Below are positions 1-6,491 of a DNA stretch of 59,772 nucleotides, piece by piece (within the stretch, counting starts at the first letter, position 1; every line of letters starts with the position of its first letter). The DNA is from Thermoanaerobaculum sp. (lineage in GTDB: Bacteria; Acidobacteriota; Thermoanaerobaculia; Multivoradales; UBA5704), in the NCBI GenBank assembly GCA_021154885.1, contig JAJKHS010000092.1:1-59772 (forward strand). The letters are read 5' to 3'. Made by a program: the position numbers and the translations under genes. The notes beneath the pieces are model-generated. The model did no database searches and was not told where the DNA came from. It saw only the letters and a list, made by a program, of their open reading frames with translations.

Positions 1-183
1 ACGGACCTCATTAATCTTGGTTCGCTGTTTCAGGCAACGAACCGAGAGGCCGAGGCGGAGCTGTTGTTTCGGCGGGCCTTGAAAATTTCTGAGGACTCCT
101 TTGGGCCAGACCACCCCAGAACTCGAAATGCGCGAGCTTGGCTTGAGGGACTAACCGACAGGCCTGAAGGCTCTTCCATTTGA
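1..183 (+). CDS. TPR-repeat protein, C-terminal end only
   Basis: The window opens inside a reading frame that runs 60 codons to a TGA at 181-183. The visible residues include NLGSLFQATNREAEAELLFR followed by RALKISEDSFGPDHPRTR, which is the helix-turn-helix pattern of a kinesin-light-chain-type TPR (small residue, AE.L.RRAL.I, then GPDHP). The frame is therefore the last one to two repeats of a longer TPR protein whose start and any N-terminal domain (kinase, NB-ARC or other) lie outside the window. Its codon use is less GC-rich than most neighbours. The function cannot be assigned from this piece; the TPR call itself is fairly safe. Confidence 0.75.
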   Translation, partial: TDLINLGSLFQATNREAEAELLFRRALKISEDSFGPDHPRTRNARAWLEGLTDRPEGSSI

Positions 184-223
184 GGAGGCGACTGGCCCGA
201 CCCGTCGCGCTCCCACGACACTT

Positions 224-252
224 TTGACACCCACCGGAGATTCCGCTACACT
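224..252 (+). promoter_or_regulatory. Promoter of first Uma2 gene (leaderless type)
   Basis: A perfect -35 hexamer TTGACA (224-229), a 17-bp spacer and a -10 hexamer TACACT (247-252) are followed by only six bases before the ATG at 259. With a usual 6-7 nt discriminator the transcript would start at or next to the start codon, so the mRNA is probably leaderless; no Shine-Dalgarno sequence is present. The same arrangement recurs before the second Uma2 gene. Confidence 0.75.
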
Positions 253-258
253 TTCTTC

Positions 259-1146
259 ATGGCCGAGCCCGCCCCCAAGATGCCGGCCGAATGGGAGCTG
301 ACTGAGCTGAGGCCTGCTCCCGAGGATGCCGATTCCTTCCGCTATGGATGGCGGCCGAGGTATGTCCATCTGCCCAGCGGCGAGGTCGAAGAGCAGCACA
401 TTCCGTTGACGGCGGAGGATCTTCTCGATCCGCAGCTTGGAGATGTGGACTTGACCCAGGGCGGTCCGCACGCGACAGTCGCCACCGACCTCCATGACCT
501 CCTCAAGCGGTATTTCCGGAGGGATGTCAGCGTGCTGGTGACCTTCGACAGGAAGATGCTCTGGGGCATTCCAGGGCTTCCGGAGCCTTCTCCGGACGTG
601 GCGGTGATCCGGGGAGTCCGGAACAAGAACCGGGCCGCCAAGAGCTTGTCTTTTGACGTCCTGAAGGAAGGCGTGCGTCCCTGTCTGGTCGTCGAGGTGG
701 TCTCGCCTCAATACGAGGAGACCCGCAACAACGACTACGTGGCCAAGACAGAGATTTACGAGCGCGCCGGGATTCCGGAGTACGTGATCCTGGAGCCGGC
801 CTTGAGCTGGGAAGACCACGTCCTGCTGACGGGTTATCGGCTGGACCCCGCGGGGCGTTTTCAAAGGATCGAGCCCAATGCCGAAGGGTGCCTCCTGTCG
901 GAGACCACCGGGCTGCTGTTCGGCGAGGACGAGGATGGCTCCGTGCTGGTGATCGACGCCCGGACCGGCGCGCGGCTGAGAAAACCCACCCAGATCGAGG
1001 AAGACGAAGAAGCCGCCCAAAAACGCGCCATCCGCGAAGCCAGGCGTGCCGCCCGGGAAGCTGAGCGCGCCGACCGCGAGGCCGAGGCCCGGAAGGCGGC
1101 CGAAGCCGAGATCGCCCGTCTGCGGGAGGAGTTGGAGCGGCGTTGA
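259..1146 (+). CDS. Uma2 family (DUF820) PD-(D/E)XK endonuclease-like protein, copy 1
   Basis: This 295-residue protein has the Uma2 core: PDVAVIRG near residue 115 (first catalytic Asp), PCLVVEVVSP near 138 (second acidic residue in VEV), and a Lys-Tyr segment KTEIYERAGIPEYVILEP after it. These are the PD-(D/E)XK nuclease-fold motifs of PF05685. The last roughly 50 residues are a highly charged Ala/Glu/Arg coiled coil. The family is abundant in cyanobacteria, Acidobacteria and Planctomycetes, and its biological role is unsettled; nuclease activity is inferred from fold. The start ATG is supported by the promoter six bases upstream. The next gene is a close paralogue in tandem, including its promoter region. 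Confidence 0.85.
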   Translation: MAEPAPKMPAEWELTELRPAPEDADSFRYGWRPRYVHLPSGEVEEQHIPLTAEDLLDPQLGDVDLTQGGPHATVATDLHDLLKRYFRRDVSVLVTFDRKMLWGIPGLPEPSPDVAVIRGVRNKNRAAKSLSFDVLKEGVRPCLVVEVVSPQYEETRNNDYVAKTEIYERAGIPEYVILEPALSWEDHVLLTGYRLDPAGRFQRIEPNAEGCLLSETTGLLFGEDEDGSVLVIDARTGARLRKPTQIEEDEEAAQKRAIREARRAAREAERADREAEARKAAEAEIARLREELERR

Positions 1147-1172
1147 CTCCGCGTCGCGCTCCCACGACACTT

Positions 1173-1201
1173 TTGACACCCACCGGAGATTCCGCTAGAC
1201 T
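1173..1201 (+). promoter_or_regulatory. Promoter of second Uma2 gene (leaderless type)
   Basis: TTGACA (1173-1178), a 17-bp spacer and TAGACT (1196-1201) lie six bases before the ATG at 1208. The block 1152-1207 is a near copy of 203-258, so this promoter was duplicated together with its gene. No ribosome-binding site separates it from the ATG, again pointing to leaderless translation. Confidence 0.75.
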
Positions 1202-1207
1202 TCCTTC

Positions 1208-2077
1208 ATGGCCGAGCCCGTCCCCAAGATGCCGGCCGAATGGGAGCTGACTGAGCTGAGGCCCGCTCCCGAGGATGCCGATCCCTTCCGCTATGGATGG
1301 CGGCCGAGGTATGTCCACCTGCCCGGCGGCGAGGTCGAAGAGCAGGACATTCCGTTGACGGCGGAGGATCTTCTCGATCCCCAGCCTGAGGACGTGGTCT
1401 TGGAGAGCGACCCGCACGCGAAAATCTCGTCTTTCCTTTACGCCCTTCTCGTCGTGCGCTTCGAGAAGGACGCTGGCGTGCTGGTCACTCACGACTTGAA
1501 GATGCTCTGGGGCATCCCGGGCCTCCAGGAGCCGGCGCCGGACGTGGCGGTGATCCGCGGCATCCGGGACAAGCAAGAGCCCCGCGAGACCTTCGAGGTG
1601 GTGCAGGAGGGAGTGCGCCCGTGTCTCATCGTCGAGGTCGTCTCGCCGAAGTACGAGGAGGTCCGGCGCAACGACTACGTGAAGAAGAAGGAGATCTATG
1701 AGCGCGCCGGTATCCCGGAGTACCTGATCGTCGAGCCGTATCAAATCCAGGGATCTCCGATCCGCCAATGGACGGGCTACCGCTTGGGCTTCGACGGGCG
1801 CTACCGGGAGATCGAGCCGGACGGCGAGGGTCGCCTGCTCTCGGAAACCACCGACCTCCTCTTCGGTATCGACGAGGACCGCTCGTTCCTGGTGATCAAC
1901 GCCCGGACCGGCGAGCGGCTGTTGAATCCAAGCCAGCTCTCGGCTGCCCGGGAAGCCGCCGAGGAGCGGGCGGCCCACGAGACCGAGCGGGCCGATCGCG
2001 AGGCCGAGGCCCGGAAGGCCGCCGAAGCCGAGATCGCCCGCCTGCGTGCCGAGTTGGATCGCACCGCCAAGGGCTGA
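1208..2077 (+). CDS. Uma2 family (DUF820) PD-(D/E)XK endonuclease-like protein, copy 2
   Basis: A 289-residue paralogue of the preceding gene. The first ~55 residues are almost identical (MAEPxPKMPAEWELTELRPA onward), the middle diverges, and the charged C-terminal coiled coil is again nearly identical. The nuclease-fold motifs are kept: PDVAVIRG, PCLIVEVVSP, then KKKEIYERAGIPEYLIVEP. Divergence is concentrated in residues ~60-105 and ~185-200, as expected if the two proteins differ in partner or substrate surface while keeping the catalytic core. It is expressed from its own duplicated promoter. The function is unknown beyond family membership. A dispersed repeat starts at the stop codon. 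Confidence 0.85.
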   Translation: MAEPVPKMPAEWELTELRPAPEDADPFRYGWRPRYVHLPGGEVEEQDIPLTAEDLLDPQPEDVVLESDPHAKISSFLYALLVVRFEKDAGVLVTHDLKMLWGIPGLQEPAPDVAVIRGIRDKQEPRETFEVVQEGVRPCLIVEVVSPKYEEVRRNDYVKKKEIYERAGIPEYLIVEPYQIQGSPIRQWTGYRLGFDGRYREIEPDGEGRLLSETTDLLFGIDEDRSFLVINARTGERLLNPSQLSAAREAAEERAAHETERADREAEARKAAEAEIARLRAELDRTAKG

Positions 2078-2134
2078 AGCCCCCCTGGGACCGCCGGCGT
2101 CTCGACGGCCACTCACTCCGTTTTTTCTCCAAGC
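2077..2134 (+). repeat. Dispersed repeat, copy A (58 bp)
   Basis: It begins at the last base of the Uma2 stop codon. The sequence CTGGGACCGCCGGCGTCTCG and its flanks recur in opposite orientation at 20139-20195 with about five substitutions and one single-base indel. It contains the palindromic core CCGCCGGCG. It is probably a REP-like element carried at gene ends. Confidence 0.7.
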
Positions 2135-2181
2135 CGGGATAGAATCCCCCGCCCAGGCAGCCCCGTCCCAGGAGGAAGAGG

Positions 2182-2631
2182 ATGAAGATCGGCATCGGCT
2201 CCGACCACGCCGGGTATCGCTACAAGGAGGAGATCAGGAAGTACCTGACGAAGCTCGGCCACGAGGTGAAGGACTTCGGCACCAACTCCGAGATGACGGT
2301 CGACTACCCCGCCTTCATCCGCCCGGTCGCCGAAGCCGTGGCCCGCGGCGAGGTGGAGCGCGGCGTGGTGCTCGGCGGCTCGGGCAACGGCGAGGCCATG
2401 GTCGCCAACCGCGTGCGCGGCGTCCGCTGCGCCCTGTGCTGGAACGACGAGTCGGCGCGCTTCGGCCGCCAGCACAACGACGCCAACGTGATCTCCCTGG
2501 GACAGCGCATGATCTCCCTGGAGATCGCCCTGACCCTGGTGCAGATCTGGCTCGACACCCCCTTCGAGGGCGGACGCCACGTCCGCCGCATCCAGATGAT
2601 CGACGAGCCCTCTCCCGCCGGCACCCCGTGA
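2182..2631 (+). CDS. rpiB: Ribose-5-phosphate isomerase B
   Basis: This 149-residue RpiB/LacAB-family enzyme interconverts ribose 5-phosphate and ribulose 5-phosphate in the pentose phosphate pathway. Family landmarks are the N-terminal IGSDHAGYRYKEEI phosphate-binding segment and LGGSGNGEAMVANRVRGVRC in the middle. The latter has the GSGNGE form seen in Mycobacterium tuberculosis RpiB, where Glu acts as base, rather than the CGTGIG form with catalytic Cys of E. coli; here Glu71 is the candidate base. HNDANVISLGQR and GGRHVRRIQMID complete the family pattern. The ATG is preceded by GGAGG at 2171-2175. The stop overlaps the murB start (GTGA), so the two genes are translationally coupled. Confidence 0.93.
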   Translation: MKIGIGSDHAGYRYKEEIRKYLTKLGHEVKDFGTNSEMTVDYPAFIRPVAEAVARGEVERGVVLGGSGNGEAMVANRVRGVRCALCWNDESARFGRQHNDANVISLGQRMISLEIALTLVQIWLDTPFEGGRHVRRIQMIDEPSPAGTP

Positions 2632-3560
2632 GCCTGGAGGCCCTGCGCCACGCCCTGGGAGACCGGGCCCGGACCGGCGAGGTCCTGGCCCCCTACACCA
2701 CCTTCCGCATCGGCGGCCCGGCCGACCTCTTTTATGAGCCGCGGACGGCGGACGAGCTGGCGGACGCCATCCTCGCCGCCCGGCGGCTCGGGGTCCCCTT
2801 CTTCCTGCTCGGTCTGGGGGCCAACATCCTCATTGGTGACCAGGGGTTTCGCGGGCTGGTGATCCGCAACCAGGCGCGCGGCATCGAGATCTTCCCAGAG
2901 AACAGCCAGGTCCGCGCCGAGAGCGGCGCCGTGGTCCACCCCGACCTGATCGATGCCACGATCGACCGCGGGCTCTCCGGGCTGGAGCACTACGTGGGCA
3001 TCCCCTCGACCGTCGGCGGCGCCCTCTGGCAGAACCTCCACTTCCTCTCGCCGGCCCCGGCGCGGGAGCGGACGATGTTCATTGCCGAGGTGACCCGGGA
3101 GGCGGAGATTCTCACCGCCGAGGGGGAGCGCCGGACCGTGGACGCCGGCTGGTTCGAGTTCGGCTATGACACGTCGGTCCTCCACCACCGGCCGGACGTG
3201 GTCCTCGCGGCGACCTTCCAACTCGCGCCGGACGATCCCGAGCGGCTGCGGCGGATCGCCGAAGAGAACCTCGAATGGCGGCGCGAGCGGCACCCGCCGC
3301 TCGACACGGAGCCGAGCGCGGGCTCTATCTTCAAGAAGATCGAGGGGATCGGCGCCGGCCGGCTGATCGACGAGTGCGGCCTCAAGGGGACGCGGATCGG
3401 CGGCGCCAGGGTCACCCGCCGCCACGCCAACATCTTCGTCAACGCCGGCGGCGCCACGGCGGCGGACGTGCGGGCGCTCATCGCCCACGTCCAGGAGGTC
3501 GTCGAGAGGCGGACGGGTTATCGGCTGGAGCCGGAGATCTCGTTCGTGGGCGAGTTCTAA
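2628..3560 (+). CDS. murB: UDP-N-acetylenolpyruvoylglucosamine reductase (UDP-MurNAc dehydrogenase)
   Basis: A 310-residue FAD enzyme that makes UDP-MurNAc for peptidoglycan. I chose the GTG at 2628 because it overlaps the rpiB stop as GTGA and opens directly into the family N-terminus; an in-frame extension upstream has no support. FAD-binding motifs are APYTTFRIGGPADLF (residues ~21-35) and GLGANILIGDQGFRGLVI (~62-79). The proton-donor Ser lies in EPSAGSIFKK (Ser233), followed by GRLIDECGLKGTRIGGA and the terminal EPEI Glu. Two sites differ from textbook MurB: GIPSTVGGALWQNLHFLS replaces GIPGTVGGAVYMNAGAYG, and the YR.S motif reads GYDTSVLH, lacking the usual Arg. Both may be lineage variants. 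Cytoplasmic. Confidence 0.88.
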   Translation: MSLEALRHALGDRARTGEVLAPYTTFRIGGPADLFYEPRTADELADAILAARRLGVPFFLLGLGANILIGDQGFRGLVIRNQARGIEIFPENSQVRAESGAVVHPDLIDATIDRGLSGLEHYVGIPSTVGGALWQNLHFLSPAPARERTMFIAEVTREAEILTAEGERRTVDAGWFEFGYDTSVLHHRPDVVLAATFQLAPDDPERLRRIAEENLEWRRERHPPLDTEPSAGSIFKKIEGIGAGRLIDECGLKGTRIGGARVTRRHANIFVNAGGATAADVRALIAHVQEVVERRTGYRLEPEISFVGEF

Positions 3561-3613
3561 CGCTGGAAATCCGGCGATTTGAATCGCCGAGGCAAAATTT
3601 GCCGGGCGGGCCA

Positions 3614-3827
3614 GAGATTTGCCCGGCGCAACCGAAATTTGCTCAGCGCAACCGGTGATCTGACTATTTCAGCGGAAATTTGCTCAGATCTCCGCCGATT
3701 TGACTATTTCAGCGGAGATTTGCTCGGCCCGACCGAAATTTGCTCAGCGCAACCGGCGATCTGACTATTTCAGCCGGGGTTTGCTCAGATCTACGCGGAT
3801 CTGACTTTTTCAGGGGAAATTTGCTCA
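3614..3827 (+). repeat. 101-bp higher-order tandem repeat of hairpin units
   Basis: The region between murB and the next gene (3561-3906) is non-coding and mostly repeat. Two 101-bp copies, 3614-3714 and 3715-3815, each consist of a 20-bp, a 41-bp and a 40-bp unit, all beginning GRRATTTGCTC or similar. A third copy begins at 3816 and stops after 12 bases; a degenerate unit precedes 3614. The longer units fold on themselves: GAAAT pairs with ATTTC, and TCAGATC (3785-3791) pairs exactly with GATCTGA (3798-3804) around a six-base loop. In the first copy the matching stem has one G-T wobble. I see no open frame or protein-coding bias here. Confidence 0.85.
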
Positions 3828-3862
3828 AAACTTGGATGCGCTGGACTGCGCAGGCGGCGGGA

Positions 3863-3894
3863 CGAGAGAAACCGGGGACCTTGCGGCCCCCGGT
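3863..3894 (-). terminator. Rho-independent terminator after the coiled-coil gene
   Basis: Reading the minus strand just past the stop at 3907, ACCGGGGGCC pairs with GGTCCCCGGT around GCAA (3871-3894), followed by TTTCTCTC (3870-3863). The stem is strong and the T-tract moderate. Confidence 0.7.
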
Positions 3895-3906
3895 GGTTTG
3901 CAGAGC

Positions 3907-4278
3907 TTACGGGGCGGTTGCGGGGGCGGGCTGCTCTTGCGTCTTCTTGCCGCGGCCCCGCCCGCGCCGCGGCTTCAGCCCGAACTCCAGGAGCCGTTCG
4001 CTGGTGAAGCCGTGCTCGGCTTTGAGGATGGCGCCGATGCGGCTGCGCAGGTCCTCGCCGGCCTTGAGCAGGTCCCGGCGCTGGTGATTGAGCTCCTGGA
4101 GGTCGGCGGTGAGCTGCGCCTGCCGGGTCTCCATAGCATCAGCGTCCGAGGTCATCCTCACCATCTCCGTGTACCGCCCGGCGAGTTGGGGCATCTTGTC
4201 GACCTGCGACTGGAGGTTGGTGGCCATCACCTTCCACCGCCCAATCACTGCCGTTGCTGCCTTGCTGTCTGAGGACAT
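3907..4278 (-). CDS. Hypothetical coiled-coil protein, basic C-terminus
   Basis: A 123-residue protein I cannot name. Residues ~1-95 are helical and charged with heptad-like spacing (e.g. LTADLQELNHQRRDLLKAGE), and the tail PRRGRGRGKK is strongly basic, followed by a Gln/Pro/Ala stretch. There is no signal peptide or membrane segment. The ATG at 4278 has AAAGGAG a few bases upstream on the minus strand, and a terminator follows the stop, so it is a monocistronic, genuine gene. The basic tail suggests nucleic-acid contact, but this is only inference. The 101-bp repeat array lies just downstream. Confidence 0.7.
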   Translation of the reverse strand: MSSDSKAATAVIGRWKVMATNLQSQVDKMPQLAGRYTEMVRMTSDADAMETRQAQLTADLQELNHQRRDLLKAGEDLRSRIGAILKAEHGFTSERLLEFGLKPRRGRGRGKKTQEQPAPATAP

Positions 4279-4473
4279 GGTCCTTCTCCTTTCATGGAAC
4301 CTTCCGGTTCCGGTGCGTTCCGCGCTCTCTCCCGGAAGAGCCCGGAGGTTTTTGCCTGCTCCGGAAACGGGTCCGGTTACTCGGATGGTCAGGAAGGATA
4401 TGACCGAGCTTCCGGAATGTCAACAGGGAGATACAAGATGAATTTTTTGCAGGTGCGAGCCCAAAACGGGGCT

Positions 4474-5676
4474 TCAACGCGTATTGCTCCGGCGTCGCTC
4501 GACCACGTCTTCGTACTCGGCCATCAGCCGGCGCGCGATCTCCTGCGGATCGTGCCGATCCCGGCAGGCCCGGCGTCCTTCTGCTATGAGCGACGCAAGG
4601 AGCCCGGGCTCTTCCTGGAGCCGGCGGATCGCCGCGGCGAAATCTCGCGGCGTCTCGGCGACGAGCGCCTCCCGTTCATCCTCCACCTCCAGCCCCGCCA
4701 GCGCCGCGCGAGTCGCCACGACGGGAACGCCCCGGGCCCAGGCTTCGAGGATCTTGATCCGCACCCCGGACGCGATGCGCAGGGGGACGGCCAGGATCGA
4801 TCCGGGAGGGAACGCCTCGGCGCTGTCCCCTGGCGGCGGGTGGGCCACGACACCGGGCGGCGGTGAAGCCGGGTCTTCCCCATGGTCTCCCCCATAGAGA
4901 TGCAGGACCGCTCCCGGCAGCTCGGCGCGAACGGCGGGCCAGACGTCTTCCAGATACCAGGCCACGGAATCCGCGTTGGGCAGCCAGCCGCGGCTGCCGA
5001 AGACGACCACCGGCGGATCGCCGTCGAGCCGCCCCGAGCCGGGAGGCAGCTCGGGAAACGGCGCCCGCACCACCCGCACCCGTCCACCGCCGCCCGCCAG
5101 CTCGCCGAGACGCGCCGCGTCCTCTCCCGTCAGCGCCAGCGTCGCGGCCACGCGCCGGACCGCCTGACCCTCCCACGCCGCCAGCCGCCGCGCCTCCCGC
5201 CGTAGCAGCAACCCCCGCACTCCCCTCCCCCGCTCCGCCGCCGCCCGCCACAGATCGCTCTCCACGTTCTGCGCCCGCAGCACGACGGGAACCCTCCGCG
5301 AGAACGCCGGCTCCGCCTGCGGCAACGCCTGAAGCTGCTCGGCATGGACGACGTCGAAACGCTCCTCCCCGAGCCGCTCCTCCACCTCTTTCCTGACCGC
5401 CAGAAGGGAATGACGGGCGATCGACATCGGCGCCGCCCCGGACCGCAGCAGCGCCACGGCCGCCGGGAGCGGACTCGCCGGCACCAGCACGGGTGTGCAC
5501 CAGGGAGACAGCTCGCGGGCCACCCGGCCGAGATCGAACCCCGCAGGATCGACTGGCGCCACCAGCGTCAGCCGGCAGCCGGTGGCGGCGAGCGCTTCGA
5601 GGGTGTTGAGGAGCAGGAAACGGCCGCCGTCGACGGGGGGCCAGGGGGCCTTGGTGGCGACGACGAGAATGTTCAT
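4474..5676 (-). CDS. GT-B glycosyltransferase (group 1 / family 4-like)
   Basis: A 400-residue protein starting at the ATG that opens MNILVVATKAPWPPVDGG, the standard N-terminus of a GT-B glycosyltransferase; the frame extends 38 codons further upstream without family resemblance. The N-terminal Rossmann half carries the acceptor region (DVVHAEQLQAL). The C-terminal half starts at VVFGSRGWLPNADSVAWYLE and includes ILAVPLRIASGVRIKILEAW and ARGVPVVATRAALAGL, the nucleotide-sugar-binding region with the conserved EAW..G.PVV pattern. It probably transfers a sugar in surface polysaccharide or glycolipid synthesis. No other glycan genes are adjacent, so donor and acceptor are unknown. Cytoplasmic or peripheral on the inner membrane. 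Confidence 0.85.
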   Translation of the reverse strand: MNILVVATKAPWPPVDGGRFLLLNTLEALAATGCRLTLVAPVDPAGFDLGRVARELSPWCTPVLVPASPLPAAVALLRSGAAPMSIARHSLLAVRKEVEERLGEERFDVVHAEQLQALPQAEPAFSRRVPVVLRAQNVESDLWRAAAERGRGVRGLLLRREARRLAAWEGQAVRRVAATLALTGEDAARLGELAGGGGRVRVVRAPFPELPPGSGRLDGDPPVVVFGSRGWLPNADSVAWYLEDVWPAVRAELPGAVLHLYGGDHGEDPASPPPGVVAHPPPGDSAEAFPPGSILAVPLRIASGVRIKILEAWARGVPVVATRAALAGLEVEDEREALVAETPRDFAAAIRRLQEEPGLLASLIAEGRRACRDRHDPQEIARRLMAEYEDVVERRRSNTR

Positions 5677-5797
5677 CCGCGGGGCGAACTTTGGGATTCG
5701 GCAGGTCGTCGAAGGGGACAACACCCGCGGATCGGGCTCTTCGAGGTCACATCTCGCCCGTGTGGCGCAGAAGAGCTTGCACGCCTGCACCGCGGCG

Positions 5798-6019
5798 TCA
5801 GCGCTTGAGCTTCTTCCGCCGCCGGCCCCGCCGCACGGCTACGGCGAAACCCATGGCGCTGGCCGCGAGCGCCATCAGCAGGTACTTCCGCCTGGGCGCG
5901 AAGCCCACTTCCGTCTCCAGGGCGGAGCGGACCTCGGCCAGGCGCAGCTCGGCTTGGCGGCGGCTCTCTTCGATGCGGCGCTCGGCTTCGCGGCGCGCCT
6001 CTTCCAGTCGGCTGCTCAT
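5798..6019 (-). CDS. Small membrane-anchored hypothetical (partner of Holin-X-like protein)
   Basis: 73 residues. The start ATG overlaps the stop of the upstream membrane protein as ATGA (6016-6019), so the two are co-translated. The first ~40 residues are a charged Arg/Glu amphipathic helix, residues ~48-63 form one hydrophobic segment (YLLMALAASAMGFAVAV), and the end is very basic (RRGRRRKKLKR), which predicts a cytoplasmic C-terminus. Similar small helical proteins often follow Holin-X genes (DUF3618-like organisation), but I cannot assign the family with certainty. Confidence 0.7.
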   Translation of the reverse strand: MSSRLEEARREAERRIEESRRQAELRLAEVRSALETEVGFAPRRKYLLMALAASAMGFAVAVRRGRRRKKLKR

Positions 6020-6462
6020 GGCAGGTCCCTCCCCAGGGACTCCGGATCGGCGGCGGCAGCCGGCTCCACGTCCAGCGTCCGCGGCTGGCTGAGGAATGAG
6101 TGCTGCCACCAGTCGAGATGATTGTCCACCCGCCGGCGCACGGTCTCCAGCGGGTTCTCCACCTGGCGTATCTGGCGAGCCCCAAGGACGCCGAGGATGG
6201 CGGTGGCGAGCACGAAGAGGGCCAGCACGATGAGCGCCGCGCCCCACAATGGCAGCCAGATGTGCAGGATGGCGACGACGGCGAAGAGCAGCAGGCCGAC
6301 CATCCAGAACAGCAGGACGGCGGCGGCGCCGAAGAGCCCCAGCGCCACCCCGAAATGGCGGCCCGAGCGCTGGAAGTCCTCCTGGAGGGCCGCGAGCTCG
6401 GCCCGCACCACCTCCAGGAGCGACTCACCGAGCGAGCGGAACAGGTCGATCCATCCGGACAT
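6016..6462 (-). CDS. Phage holin family / Actinobacterial Holin-X-like membrane protein
   Basis: A 148-residue integral membrane protein. After an amphipathic N-terminal helix (SLGESLLEVVRAELAALQED) come two long hydrophobic stretches, roughly residues 37-62 and 68-93, joined by a short turn, then a soluble C-terminal tail with DWWQHSF. This matches the PF07332 (Holin-X, formerly DUF1469) layout: E.L..L...E....ED, then a two-helix hairpin. Despite the name such proteins are usually chromosomal and not tied to phage; no other phage genes are present here. It is coupled by ATGA to the small downstream membrane protein. The real function is unknown, probably envelope-related. Confidence 0.75.
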   Translation of the reverse strand: MSGWIDLFRSLGESLLEVVRAELAALQEDFQRSGRHFGVALGLFGAAAVLLFWMVGLLLFAVVAILHIWLPLWGAALIVLALFVLATAILGVLGARQIRQVENPLETVRRRVDNHLDWWQHSFLSQPRTLDVEPAAAADPESLGRDLP

Positions 6463-6491
6463 CCCACCTCCCCTTCAGCGGTCTTGAGGCC

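Noticed and set aside
527-2116. A long minus-strand frame opposite the two Uma2 genes
   Set aside because: Shadow frame, repeated because the two genes are duplicates; no motif of its own.
2046-2627. Upstream extension of murB to 504 codons
   Set aside because: The extension reads through rpiB in another frame and is Arg/Pro-rich; the GTG at 2628 with GTGA overlap gives a normal-length MurB.
3614-3827. CRISPR array
   Set aside because: Units are contiguous with no unique spacers, lengths vary 20/40/41 bp in a fixed higher-order pattern, and no cas gene is present.
6016-6462. Prophage remnant because of the holin-like name
   Set aside because: Holin-X proteins are usually chromosomal, and no endolysin, structural, integrase or attachment-site features accompany it.
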